A stretch of DNA of 64,000 bases from positions 9,506,001-9,570,000 of the forward strand of contig AP031357.1 in the NCBI GenBank assembly GCA_037833965.1, read 5' to 3'. Source of the DNA: Marchantia polymorpha subsp. ruderalis (Eukaryota; Streptophyta; Marchantiopsida; Marchantiales; Marchantiaceae). The notes beneath the pieces were generated by a model that did no database searches, was not told the origin of the DNA, and saw nothing but the letters and a program-made list of their open reading frames with translations. Below, piece after piece: positions 39,195 to 50,853 of this stretch. A program made the position numbers and the translations under genes. Each line of letters begins with the position of its first letter. Within the stretch, counting starts at the first letter, position 1.

Positions 39195-41750
39195 ATGTTG
39201 AAGGTTCCCCAGCTGCGAGTGTCTCCACTCAGGGTGCCGCAGATCGGTCTACGCGCATTTCAAGATGTGCTGCTGAGGCTGAAGCTCGATTTTCTCCTGT
39301 GGGGGTGGAACTGGACATGTCCGGAGATGGTGCGCGAGTATATGCAGGAGAGACACAAGCCCTCTCGCGGATTCCGTCCACATCCAGAAAGATGGGACAT
39401 TTGCAACTGGGCGTAGGTGTTGGGCAGGTGTGCCGGCGAGGAAGGGGATCTCCTCTTCGAAGCCGATAGCGTGAAGGTGTCCCAGGAGGAAGAAATCTCC
39501 TACAATGAGCTCTTCAAAGTTGCCAGGCATCCCAAGAACGGTTTCCGGACACGGGATTACAAAGATCGATTGCGGAGAAATGTCGCGACTGCATTGCTGT
39601 AGATATTGCAGCCGACCAAGACCGCTTACATGCATGGTTGGCAGGTAGAATTTGTGGAGCTAGTGTTGTCAGGAGCTCCAGTGCATTGGGCACGGCTCCT
39701 GTGGAAGGTGACGCGCCAACATGCGCAAGAAGAGAAAGGAGGAACCCTCAATCATCTATCGCCTTACTTGATCGTGTTTTATCGGGCGATGGGATGTTTG
39801 ACAAATGCTGAGAAAACACGGTTTTCGCAGCTGACCCGGAACTATCCAGGTAGATATTCGAGGGAGGCCAAAGTAGACACGGATCCGGACGAGGAACCTG
39901 CCAGTACGCCTCCGGCTCCGGCTCTAGCAAGAGCAGCAGAAGAACGTCGAAGTGAGCGCATTCCGCGAAAGCGGAAGTGGGATGAGAGACCTGAGGACAG
40001 GCAGCCGGAAGTGCCAGCTGCGCCGACTCGTGGTCGGCCCACCCCCGAGCCTCACAGTCGACCAAAATAGAGGGCACGCAAAATGCCAACTGGTACTGAG
40101 GAGACCGGGCGAACTCCGACCCGGCGGAATCTCACACAAGAGGAGATAATCGCGCAGGTTCTAGGGAAGACGACAAATACCTCTGCACAGAAGGCACCAA
40201 GGCCTTCGGGAGGAGATGGACGGACTGACAGTCGGCCGACTACGAGTCGGACGACTGAAGGCCGACAAGCGGAAGGAAGGCCAACTGAACGGCGCGTTGA
40301 ACCGGACCGCATGCCGGAAGCAGAAGAGAGTTTGGCTGACGAGCCAACAACCCTCAGAGGGTCGTCCTCGGCGGAAGGCACTTCTGGGAAAACGCCACCA
40401 GCAAGCATGCCAAGTGGAGTCAAGACGCGCAGGGTGTATCCGACTCCCAGTCGGACAACTGCTGGTCGGCCGACTGCGAGGAGGACAACAGAGAGTCGGA
40501 CGGATTCGCCGACTGCAAGACGGACGGGGCCGACGACCAGTGTGCGGACGCCTTCGGCGGACGCACCTTCAGCGAAGACACCTTCCGCGCAGATTGCGCC
40601 GGAAGGGCAGGCAGCAGAAGCGGGCGGTGCAAAAGTGACAAGAGTCACTGCGGCGTCGACCCCTTTGGAGACCGAAGATCGAGCCGGAACATGGGCTCAA
40701 GCAGTGGGATCTCCCACTGCCCTGGATATTTTAGCAGGCAGTGGAGCAGCAGTCGCAGCGGAAGCTGCTGCGCGCCACAGTTCTAGGGAGTCGCCAAGGG
40801 ATTCGGTAGCGACTGAAATCCTCGAGACTGAGGATGATACGAGCTCGGAAGAGCAGGAGGCGGATTCGGTACAGAAAACGCCAACAGGGGTGCTGTGCGA
40901 ACAGATAGTTCCACTCCTGCGATATCTGGATCGCAAGACATCCAAATACGCAAGTGCTTTAAAACCGCAGTCTTATGTGAAGACTATCAGGCGAAGGACG
41001 AGGAGCAAGGTGGCAAAGTGGGCCTCTAGTTGCCAAGTATATGTGGATAGGAACACCGCCCTCCGACAACACCTGGCGGTCACCCAGAAGCTATACCAAG
41101 CCTTGCAGCAGCAGAGGGAGGATGCGGCGACGAAAAGCCAGGCGGATGCAGAGCTAATACGGGCAAAGATCGAGTCGGAATTGCAGGAGGAGCGGAGACA
41201 GAACCAAGTCCTAGCAGCCGAGCTTGCGCGCCAGACGCGCGCCTTAGAAGAAAGTCAAAGAGCCCGCAAGGAGGATGAGGAGTTGTTGTGCAACTTGCAA
41301 TCCGAGTGCTCGGATTTGAGGGCACAACGTGCGGGATTAGAAATGCAGCTGGCAGAGGTGGAGAGCAGCTGCAGGGCGCGAGGAGAGTTGGCGGCACAGG
41401 TGACTCGTTGTCTAAAAGGATACGCCCATTGGGAGGTGGCAGCTCAAGAGAGGATCACACTCAGGGAGTTCGAGCTTCGGGCGGCGGCATTGACGGAGGG
41501 TGATAGTCGGAGTCGGCGGCGAGTGGCGAGAAAATTAGAAACCTTCTTGTCGGGTGCGCGCGACACTATGGCGCACTTGCAGTCGGAAGTCACCACAGCG
41601 CTCCGACGCCTGGGGTTATGCAGCCGGTCGGAAGACTGGCAAGGTAAAGACAGTAAGCGGAGCAGTCCGGCGCGCAGGAGGCGCAGCACCGGATCTGCTG
41701 AGTGCAGTAGAGTAGTTTGGTTTCGCGCAGATGCTGCGAGTAGTAGATAG
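39195..41750 (+). pseudogene. U3-encoded LTR protein, family B, copy B-fwd
   Basis: Conserved start ATG at 39195 (CGCAATG context), 10 bp after the TSD that ends A3. The whole domain order of the B-rev protein is present in one frame, but TAG codons at 39414-39416, 39600-39602 and 40068-40070 interrupt the N-terminal domain and the hinge. All three are CAG in B-rev. From 40083 the frame is open for 555 aa through the hinge, coiled coil and conserved end. Palindromes of the CAGTCGGCCGACTG type mark the hinge (about 40220-40260). Confidence 0.9.
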
Positions 41751-41783
41751 GATAGCGTAGTGCTAGTTAGGATCTTTTGAGGG

Positions 41784-41793
41784 TATAAAGTAG
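41784..41793 (+). promoter_or_regulatory. TATA box of B-fwd LTR
   Basis: TATAAAGTAG just after the U3 gene, followed at about 41796 by the CAAGGC-GTTTT-GCCTTG hairpin. Confidence 0.65.
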
Positions 41794-42476
41794 ATCAAGG
41801 CGTTTTGCCTTGGGACTCTTCCAGTTTCGGAAGTGCAGATCAGGAACTCACTTTCTTGGCGTGTTTGTGCATTTTGGTCCTGGCACCACGTAGAGAAGCT
41901 GCAGCATAGCGAAGTTACCGTATGTTGTAGTTGAAGGCCTTCGGCTGAATGTTCAGAGCTAGCACCCGGTTAGAGACTTGAGTAGTGCGGATCTGCACCT
42001 GCGGGTGATTTCTGATGCTCAGAGCCGGCTGCGAGTTAGATACTTGAACAGTTCCCCCTTACTCCTTCGAGTGACATATCCTGATTGTACTCCTACGGAA
42101 AGTTTCCCCTGAATGCCAATGTGAAGTTTCATTACTTCGTGTAAACCTTGGTTTGTAATTCAGGTTGTGTGTGTGTTACTGGATCGTGTTTTTCAGTAAG
42201 TTCTCAGTCGGGTCTGCACTCCCTGCGTTTGGTGTGATAGTCGAGAGTGACGTCCACGGCGTATGTAGAGGCTTCGTTCCGAAGTGGGAAGTCCAGTCCG
42301 GGTACCCCCGCTAGTTCCTGGCGGAAGGGCAGTAAAAGCCGGAGTGGGAGGCACTACCTGCAGAACCTCTGAGTGAACTTGTGAGACACTTTCCTCCTGA
42401 AATCCGAAGCGGAGGTCCTGACCGACCTCCGAGTTGTGCTTTTTGCCAGTTTCAGGTGTGTGTGTGTGTGTGTGTG

Positions 42477-42938
42477 TTGAGTGACCACGCTGTACCGTGC
42501 ATCCTCCGAGCATCCTCCGAGTTGAGATCCTCCTCCGAGTCGAGCCTCCGAGTCGAGCACTGCAGTATTTCTGGGAGTGACAGTCGCCTAGAATTCAAAC
42601 TCTACAAAAGTCTGTTAAACGTGACACTTTTACTCTGTGTGTTGCCCCTGTCCCTGTGGGTTCGATCTTTTTACCACCATACTGCAGTTTTAGCCTTTGG
42701 TGAATTATTACATTGAGTGACCACGCTGTACCGTGCATCCTCCGAGTTGAGATCCTCCTCCGAGTCGAGCCTCCGAGTCGAGCACTGCAGTATTTCTGGG
42801 AGTGACAGTCGCCTAGAATTCAAACTCTACAAAAGTTTGTTAAAACGTGACATTTTTACTCTGTGTGTTGCCTCTGTCCCTGTGGGTTCGATCTTTTTAC
42901 CACCATACTGCAGTTTTAGCCTTTGGTGGGTTATTACA
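42477..42938 (+). repeat. Tandem duplication of the B-fwd LTR end
   Basis: 42477-42712 and 42713-42938 are two direct copies of the last ~230 bp of U5, each from TTGAGTGACCACGCTG to ATTATTACA. The first copy has TGAATTATTACA, the second TGGGTTATTACA. Only the second abuts the TSD. Confidence 0.9.
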
Positions 42939-42943
42939 GTTAC

Positions 42944-43265
42944 TACACCCATTAACCCCAACTTCAGACCAACACTGACCTGGATAGTGCCACCTACCAC
43001 AAAAAGCATGCAATTCTTTTCTCTCCCCATTTTGACCAACCTGACCCCTAAGAGGCCCTCTGTACCCGCCTTGACCTTGGTAATTTGGTCCTTGGCCCCT
43101 TTGATGTTGCACAGGTGGGCCACCGCTCATTCTATTATCACGGTTCTGCACCACCCTAAAAAACTGTTTGGAGTGCCCGGATTGACCACACTGGACACAC
43201 CACAGGCTTGATGAATGTCTACCTGACTCGACTGGAGGAGGAGGCCCTGGCTGTTGACTCCTGAT
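42944..43265 (-). pseudogene. Family C gag, nucleocapsid part
   Basis: Minus-strand frame between B-fwd and A4. It contains CVQCGQSGHSKQFF, a Gly/Gln/Arg-rich stretch, and a second knuckle-like HAFCGRWHYPGQC, then joins 32211. It overlaps in content with the antisense gag at 58338-58510, which carries a CAG to TAG change at 58438-58440 (complement) that this copy lacks. The TSD copy CTGAT is 43261-43265. Confidence 0.82.
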
Positions 43266-44586
43266 TGTGGTACCCCACTTTTGGCAATTTTGAGGAAATT
43301 AAAACATTTTTGGAAAACTGTACCCTGGCAGCATTGTAAATAGCCTTCGGTACATCAAAACGAAGTGAGTCCGGAAGATCGCGGGGATTCTCGAGGGATC
43401 TTGTAGAATCTGGGATTTGGGGTGCAGGAGTAAGGACAGGCACCACCCTCCCTGCGCGCTCTGCAGTTAGGACCCCTACGACGCAAGGCGCAAAACCCGC
43501 CTTCGGAGGTTGCGTCCGCGGCGGTAGGGAAATCCTCCATAATTAGGTCAACCCTCGGGCGCCTTGGTCAAGTTAGGGTTCCGTTGGAAAGAGCTCGACG
43601 CACTGATTCCAACGAGCCCAAGAACGCCTGGAACGGATGAGGACTTAGGGAGTTATCACTACTGGAAGAAACGGAGGCAGTCGCCTACGGCGGAAGGAGT
43701 TCGCCACCGGCGCGAATTCCGCCTACGCGGAAGGGGGAATCAAGTTTTGTCCTATGCGCGGACGAAGGCGTTCGCCTGTGCACAGGCGAAGTAGGGTTAG
43801 GAGAGGCGCGAAGTCCGCCTACGCACAGGCGCTCGCCTGTGCACATGCACTTCGGCGTCGGCGGGAAATCCGCCTTGGGCCCTAGAAATGCGCCTTGTGA
43901 GGTAGAAAGTGTACGGCGCCTTCCGCGCCAGCGCAGCGCCGCGTACGTCGGAAGAGCCGCCAGAGTAATCAAATCGGTACGGACCATGCGGACGAGACGG
44001 GTGGATGCGCCCTTGGACGGACGGAGTTGCGGCGGCGGAAGCGCCGACGAAGAGACAAGGAACGGACAGACTGGACGGAGACGGCTGACCACGGTCAACG
44101 CCTTCCGCGCCAGCGCGACGCCGCACACGGAATTCGCCTGCGCACAGGCGAACGCCTGTGCACAGGAGGATGTTCAAGTTCCGCGCCGGCGGAGAATCCG
44201 CTGAGGCTCCTGCCTGCGCACAGGCAGGAGTTGAACTTTTGTCCGACATGCGGACACACGCGTCAAGGCAGAGGGGGATTGGCCGAGGGGCGGTACGAAC
44301 AAGTGTACCGCGCAAGGCGGAAAACTCGCCTTCGGCGCTACGCCCCCATGTCCGCAGGGTAACACGCTCGCGGAGTTCAAATCCGCCAATTCGAGCGTGA
44401 GAGTTTAATCGACGACGGCGGAGCGTGAAGCCGCGCGTGAGAGCGAAGACCGTTCCAGCGTACAGCCGGCGCGGCCATCAAGTGAGACGTTCTTCACGAG
44501 CAGGAGCCGAACATGACCTTCGACCGAGCGGCGGAGAACGTCCCATTCTTGAATTCGCGATTCCAATCTCTTGTGCGCGCTGCGCG
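43266..44586 (+). repeat. Duplicated LTR head of A4, 5' side
   Basis: First 1321 bp of a family A LTR, including the shared module and the non-coding palindrome region. It ends in the upstream part of the U3 open frame, just before the next LTR start. It contains no complete gene. Confidence 0.9.
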
Positions 44587-47500
44587 TGTGGTACCCCACT
44601 TTTGGCAATTTTGAGGAAATTAAAACATTTTTGGAAAACTGTACCCTGGCAGCATTGTAAATAGCCTTCGGTACATCAAAACAGAGTGAATCCGGAAGAT
44701 CGCGGGGATTCTCGAGGGATCTTGTAGAATCTGGGATTTGGGGGGCAGCAGTAAGGACAGGCACCACCCTCCCTGCGAGCTCTGCAGTTAGGATCTCTAC
44801 GGCGCAAGGCGCAAAACCCGCCTTCGGAGGTTGCGTCCGCGGCTGTAGGGAAACCCTCCATAATTAGGTCAACCCTCGGGCGCCTTGACCAAGTTAGGAT
44901 CCTGTTGGAAAGAGCTCGACGCACTAATTCCAACGAGCCCAAGAACGCTTGGAACGGACGAGGACTTAGGGAGTTATCGCTATTGGAAGAAACGGAGGCG
45001 GTCGCCTACGGCGGAAGGAGTTCGCCACCGGCGCGAATTCCGCCTACGCGGAAGGGGGAATCAAGTTTTGTCCTATGCGCGGACGAAGGCGTTCGCCTGT
45101 GCACAGGCGAAGTAGGGTTAGGGGAGGCGCGAAGTCCGCCTACGCACAGGCGTTCGCCTGTGCACAGGCGCTTCGGCGTCGGCGGGAAATCCGCCTTGGG
45201 CCCTAGAAATGCGCCTTGTGCGGTAGAAAGTGTACGGCGCCTTCCGCGCCAGCGCAGCGCCGCGTACGTCGGAAGAGCCGCCGGAGTAATCCAATCGGTA
45301 CGGACCATGCGGACGGCACGGGTGGATGCGCTCTTGGACGGACGGAGTTGCGGCGGCGGAAGCGCCGACGGAGAGACAAGGAACGGACAGACTGGACGGA
45401 GACGGCTGACCACGGTCAACGCCTTCCGCGCCAGCGCAGCGCCGCGGACGGAATTCGCCTGCGCACAGGCGAACGCCTGTGCACAGGAGGATGTTCAAGT
45501 TCCGCGCCGGCGGAGAATCCGCCGAGGCTCCTGCCTGCGCACAGGCAGGAGTTGAATTTTTGTCCGACATGCGGACACACGCGTCAAGGCAGAGGGAGAT
45601 TGGCCGAGGGGCGGTACGAACAAGTGTACCGCGCAAGGCGGAAAACTCGCCTTCGGCGCTACGCCCCCATGTCCGCAGGGTAACACGCTCGCGGAGTTCA
45701 AATCCGCCAATTCGAGCGTGAGAGTTTAATCGACGACGGCGGAGCGTGAAGCCGCGCGTGAGAGCGAAGACCGTTCCAGCGTACAGCCGGCGCGGCCATC
45801 AAGTGATACGTTCTTCACGACCAAGAGCCGACCATGACCTTCGACCGGGCGGCGGAGAACGTCCCATTCTTGAATTCGCGATTCCAATCTCTTGTGCGCG
45901 CTGCGCGCATCCATCTGCTGGCTGTGGAACATTCTCGACGTCGTCGCACAGGAGAATTCTTGTTGATTGAGGGAGAAGTGAGTGCGCGTGATTTGGAATT
46001 GAGGGCGATTAGAGTTTGCCGAGAGAGAAAGAAACCCGGGCGGTGCGGAAGTAGAATGAGCGGGCGAGCGAACCCCAGGAACGCAATGACGAGACCGAGC
46101 AGATTGCGGATGGTGCCACTTCGCCTGCCGCAGAACGGGCTGCGCGCTTTCGAGGAGCGCTTAATAGCAAGAAAGCTCGATTTCTTGCTATGGGGATGGA
46201 ACTACATCTGTGCGAATATGGTGCGCGAGTGGCTAGAGCCATAGGGACCACCCTCGCGCGGATTGCGTCCGCATGTTGATCGGTGGACAGTCCAAGATTG
46301 GGCGCAGGCGTTGGGACGATGTGCTGGCATGCCAGGGCATCTCCTTTTCGACAGTGAGAGCATCAAGGTGACCAAGCAAGAAGAGGCGCAATTTGTGGAG
46401 CTGTTCAAGACCGGGAGGTCTACCAAGAATGGGTACAGGACCCGTGATTACAAGGATCGATTTCGCCGGACTTTGTCCGCGGCGCTGATGCAATTACTGC
46501 AGCCACACCGCGCCTGCTACATCACATTGTGGCAGGTCTCTTTTGTGGAGTGCGTCATCGAGGGAACTCCAATTCACTGGGCGAGCATCCTGCACAGGGT
46601 GATGCGACAGCACGCGTTTGAGGAGAAGGGGGGAACTCTAAACCATCTTTCTCCTTTCCTCATCAATTTTTATCGACAGCGGAATTGTTTGACAGCGGCG
46701 GAGCTTGAACATTTTCCGCCATTGTCCATCGACCATCCCGGGAAGTATGTGCGGGAGAACGAGGTCGATACTGATGCAGAGGAGTCACCGACTTCTACCC
46801 CATCAAGACGGAGGGACGAAGGGAGACACACCTCTGCAGCGCGAGTGCCGCGGAAGCGGCGATGGAGGGAAGAGTCTGAAGAGGAGCAGCATCAAGAACC
46901 CTCTGCTCCCATTCGACCGCGGCCGCTGTGCGAGCCATACAGCCGGCCGAAGCAGAAGGCACGCCGACTGGTGTTACCAGCCGACAGTGCGGACACGGCG
47001 ACAATTGCGACGGAGCAAGGAAGTGCGTCGCCAGAGAGGCATGAGGAAGCGCGGACGACCGCAGGAGCGACGGGCCACGCTGCAACCTCGACGGGAGAGA
47101 GGCCGCCTACGGGCCAAGGGCCTCCGGAGTTACCACGTGCGATGCGGACAGATGTTCCGTTTGCGCACAGGCGAACCTCCGCGGACGGACGAGCCTCCGC
47201 GGACCGGCGAACACAAGTGGACGTGGATCTACGCTTACGCGTGGGAAGGAGCAGTCCGCCTGTGCACAGGCGCTCACCTGTGCAAAGGTCGCCTGTGCAC
47301 AGGACGCCTCCACACGTGCCGCCTGTGCACAGGCAAGAATCACCCCCGTTCCAACGTAGGAAGGGGAAGGAGCCGGCGGAAGAACCGCCTACGAGACACC
47401 GGCCCTCGGGGCCAGACCCTCCGGCGCACCACGCGCCGCAATTTGCGCCTTCGGCGCCAGGGCCTTCGAGCCAAGGAGATACGAGCAGAGAGCGTGCGGA

Positions 47501-49988
47501 GGCCGCACCATCGGCGGGAAGTCCGCCGATAGATGCGCCTTCGGCGGTAGGGCCTATAGGCCAAGGAACATCGGGCGTGCGGCCCCCGGCCATGTCGCCT
47601 TCGGCGATAGATGTCCGCGGCGTTACGCCTGCGGCGGACAAGGCGCCGGCAAATGCGCCTGCGCACGGGCCGGGCACAGCCCCCACGGACCGATCGAGGG
47701 AGCAGCGACAGACGGAGGAGCGGAGTGACTGTCCGCGGGATGAAATCTCGATGCGCGATGCGCAATCAAACCCCGCGCAGCCACCCTCCGCTCGATCGCC
47801 TTCGGCGGCGGACGACGGAGGCAGAGAGAACGCGGTAGGCAATCAACAAGCGAGCGACGGGGATGCCGCTCGGGTACATTCGCCTTCCGCCTTAGACATT
47901 TTGGCGACGAGCAGCGAGGCTGCAGCCGTGCCTTCGCAGGCAGCACACGTCGATGACGTGCACCCCCACTCGGGGCAGTCGCCGACGCAATCAATGGCGA
48001 CTGAAATTCTCCACTCGGATGATGACGACGGAGGCTCCACGGAAGAAATGTCAGGAGCAGAAGACACCGAGGAGGAGGAGGAGGAAATTGTTGGACCGCC
48101 GGCGGCGGCGCTCTCTGAGCAGGTGATTCCGTTGCTGCGGTACTTGGATCGCAAGGTCGATAAATACGCCGACCCACTCCAGCCGGGATCTTACATCGAG
48201 TTAGTGCGCAGGCGGACTCGCACTAAAGTCCACACCAGCAAGCTATTAGCTAGAGTGGACCAGGAGTTGAAGGACTTGAAGGAGAAGCATGCGTGCTTGT
48301 GGGGTCAGTACAAGCTTAATCAGAAATTCTACAAGCACTCCGAGAAGATGAAGGATGAGAAACTGGGCGAGCTCACCAAGGAGCAGGTGAAGGTCAAGGA
48401 AGCACTCAACTCTGAGCAGGCCCAGAATCGGATTTTGTCAGAGGAGCTCGTGCGACAGACGCGGTTGTTGGAACAATGTCAGCTCGCACGGCAGGCGGAT
48501 GAAGAGTTAATCCGCAGGTTACAGTCAGAGTGTGGCGAATTGAGAGCGCAACGTGCTGAAGCCGAATCGCAATTAGTGATAATTGAAGAAGATCGCAGGA
48601 AGGAGGCGGATCGCGCGAAGGTGGAGACGGCGAGGCGAGTCGCCCACTGTCTCAAGGGCTACGCCCACTGGGAAGTGAAGGCGCAGGAGAAACTCACACT
48701 GCGTGAGTTTGAATTGCGCGCAGCCGTGTTGTTGTCAGGCGACAGTAGGAGTCGGCGGAAGGTAGCAAAGAAGCTCGATGCCTTTCTGTCGAAGGCACAG
48801 GATACCATGTCCGCCCTCGAAGGGGAGGTGTCCGCGGCGTTGCAGCGGTTGGGACTGCGCAGTCGAGCGGAAGATTGGCAGGGTAGGGAGTTAGTGCGCG
48901 GCAGTCGTCCGCGCAGGAGACGTAGTACAGGTTCCGCGGAGTGTAGTGTAGCGTGGTTCCGTGCAGGCGTGTAGCGTAGTGCAGTGTAGTGTTAGGTAGG
49001 ACTTAGAAGGTATAAAATAGTTCCAGGCGTTTTGCCTGGGGTTCTTTCCCATCAGAAGTGCAGATCAGGAACCCATTTCCTTTGCGTGTTTGTGTCCTTG
49101 AGTTCTGTCACCACGCACGAGGAGTTACAACTTAGCGTTCCGCATTTTGTAGCTGAAGGCCTGCGGCCGAATGTTCAGAGCTAGTACATTGGTTAGAGAC
49201 TTGAGTAGTTCGGATCTGCACCTGCGGGTGACTGCCGATGCTCAGAGCCAGTGACTAGTTAGATACTTGAACAGTTTCGCCCCTACACCTTCGAGTGTTC
49301 CTTTCTGATTGTACTCCCTTGGGATTTTTCCCCTGAATGCCAAAGTGAAGTTTTGCTACTTCGTGTAAGCCTTGGTTGTAAATTCAGGTTACGCTGCAGC
49401 AGGTGCCTTGAGGGTAACCCCTGTAGTATTTCTGGGAATGACAAGTGCCTGAGAATTCAAACTCTTCAATAGACTGTTGTTGTGTTACTGGAATGTTTCT
49501 CAGTGAGTCCTTCAGTGCGGACCTGTGTTCTCTGCGCGTTTTGTGAGTTGAGAGTGTTGTTCACCGCGTCTGAGTGACTTCGATCCGAAGTAGGTAGTCC
49601 AAACCGGGTTTCCTACACTAGCAGCAAGCTAGTGGAAGCGTTGTAAAAGCCGGAGTTGGAAGTCACTGCCCGCAGCTTTGCCGAGTGTGCTTGAGAGAGA
49701 CTTTCCCCCTGAAATCTTCAAGTAGAGGTCCTAACGGATCTCTGGGTTGTGTTTCTGTAGTTTCAGGTGTGTGTGTGTGTGTGTGTGTGTTACGCTGCAC
49801 TGTGCGACCTCCGAGTGCGCTCCGAGTGGACACTTGCAGTATTTCTGGGAGTGACAGTTGCCTGAGAATTCAAACTCCTCAATAGTCTGTTAAAACGTGA
49901 CACTTTGTACCCTGTGTGTTCCTCTGTCCCTGTGGGTTCGACCTTTCTACCACTATATTGCAGTTTTAGCCTTTAGTGGGTTATTACA
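44587..49988 (+). repeat. A4 5' LTR, complete unit (5402 bp)
   Basis: Typical family A LTR ends and layout. TATA box at 49011-49020 followed by the hairpin; (GT)n run near 49767-49790; the end at 49988 is followed by the same 22-bp spacer and primer site as A2. Confidence 0.93.
46086..48974 (+). pseudogene. U3-encoded LTR protein, family A, A4 5' LTR (one amber codon)
   Basis: Conserved ATG at 46086; frame intact except for a TAG at 46242-46244 (CAG in A2 and in the A4 3' LTR). The part after the stop is open for 903 aa from 46263. The amber is at the same codon as in A3 (35213). The context is UAG GGA, so readthrough is possible but there is no evidence for it. Confidence 0.88.
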
Positions 49989-50010
49989 TAAGAAGCCGAC
50001 AACTTCTTTT

Positions 50011-50028
50011 TGGCGCCGCTGCCGGGGA
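50011..50028 (+). other. Primer binding site of A4
   Basis: TGGCGCCGCTGCCGGGGA, identical to A2, 22 bp after the LTR end at 49988. Confidence 0.85.
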
Positions 50029-50074
50029 CAGTTGCGTCAACACCGGGGTTTTTACGAGCAGCCATGCTCGGTGA

Positions 50075-50849
50075 ATGTCGACTGGGGCTAGCGGGAGCAA
50101 CCTAAGTGCTAGAGCTGTCCGCAAGTTCCGACGAGATTCAGAGAAGGCCGTGGAAGAGACACGGCGTCAAAACAAGAAAACACCAAAAAGAGTACCTAAG
50201 CCTAGTTCGGCCGACATCCTTGGGGAACCTACCCCCGGCGACTCGGAGCCAAACTTGGTGCTTACAGTTCTACTAGATATTCCTTGCACGGACCCGCCTC
50301 GTGAAGTAGAACCGACCGCCCGAAGACCGTCGACAGACACACCGATGGCGGACGGACAAGCCAATGTGCGGCTACCTCAGCCGATTACTAAACATTCCTA
50401 CCCGAAGTACAAAGGGAGTGGGGATGACGACGATGCAGATTCATACATCAAGTTGTTCGAATCGGTGTCTATTGCCAATCGCGAGATCGCAGACGACGAC
50501 CGACTAAGGATCTTTCCAAGCCTTCTGCGGAAGAAAGCGAGGAGTTGGTACAATCACGAGAGCATCGATCCGACTGGGTTGACAACATGGGCCCAGCTGA
50601 AGGAGAAGTTCCTTCGCCGCTTTCGCGAGCTCGGCTACGACAGCCGGGTTTTGACAAAGTTACGTAATTTGCAGCGAGAGAAGAAGGAGAGTCTGCGTGA
50701 CTACACTGAGAGATTTCTGGACCTCCTTGACAGAATACCGAAAACAGGACCAGGGTCCCCTTTCTCGGTACAACAAGCTGTGGATTGGTACGTGACCGGT
50801 TTAACTCGAGAGATGGAGACTTTTTGCCGACGCAGCAAGTGCGACACTA
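50075..50849 (+). pseudogene. Truncated gag of A4
   Basis: N-terminal 258 codons of the A2-type gag, including the capsid-type domain to the FCRRSKCDT motif, with one extra Lys codon (REKKESL). At 50849 it breaks off in the codon after CDT and a 4-nt filler (about 50850-50853) joins LTR head sequence matching 44223 onward. The frame runs on into LTR sequence to 51031, so a chimeric peptide is predicted but not meaningful. Zinc knuckles, protease and pol are deleted. Confidence 0.93.
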
Positions 50850-50853
50850 GTGC

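Larger units (their letters stand above)
32212..42938 (+). mobile_element. Family B solo LTR, B-fwd (holds A3)
   Basis: Starts TGTGGTAACACAC at 32212, ends TTATTACA at 42938; TSDs GTTAC at 32207-32211 and 42939-42943. Its own sequence is 32212-33562 plus 39186-42938, about 5.1 kb; A3 (33563-39180) interrupts it. No internal region follows. It differs from B-rev by a duplicated LTR end (42477-42938) and by several stops in its U3 gene. TATA box 41784-41793, followed by the CAAGGC/GCCTTG hairpin. Confidence 0.92.

Noticed and set aside
46705..47532. Plus-strand Arg-rich frames of 174-275 aa overlapping the U3 gene in another phase
   Set aside because: Shadow of the hinge repeats; composition only, no conserved motif, and the phase is not kept by family B.
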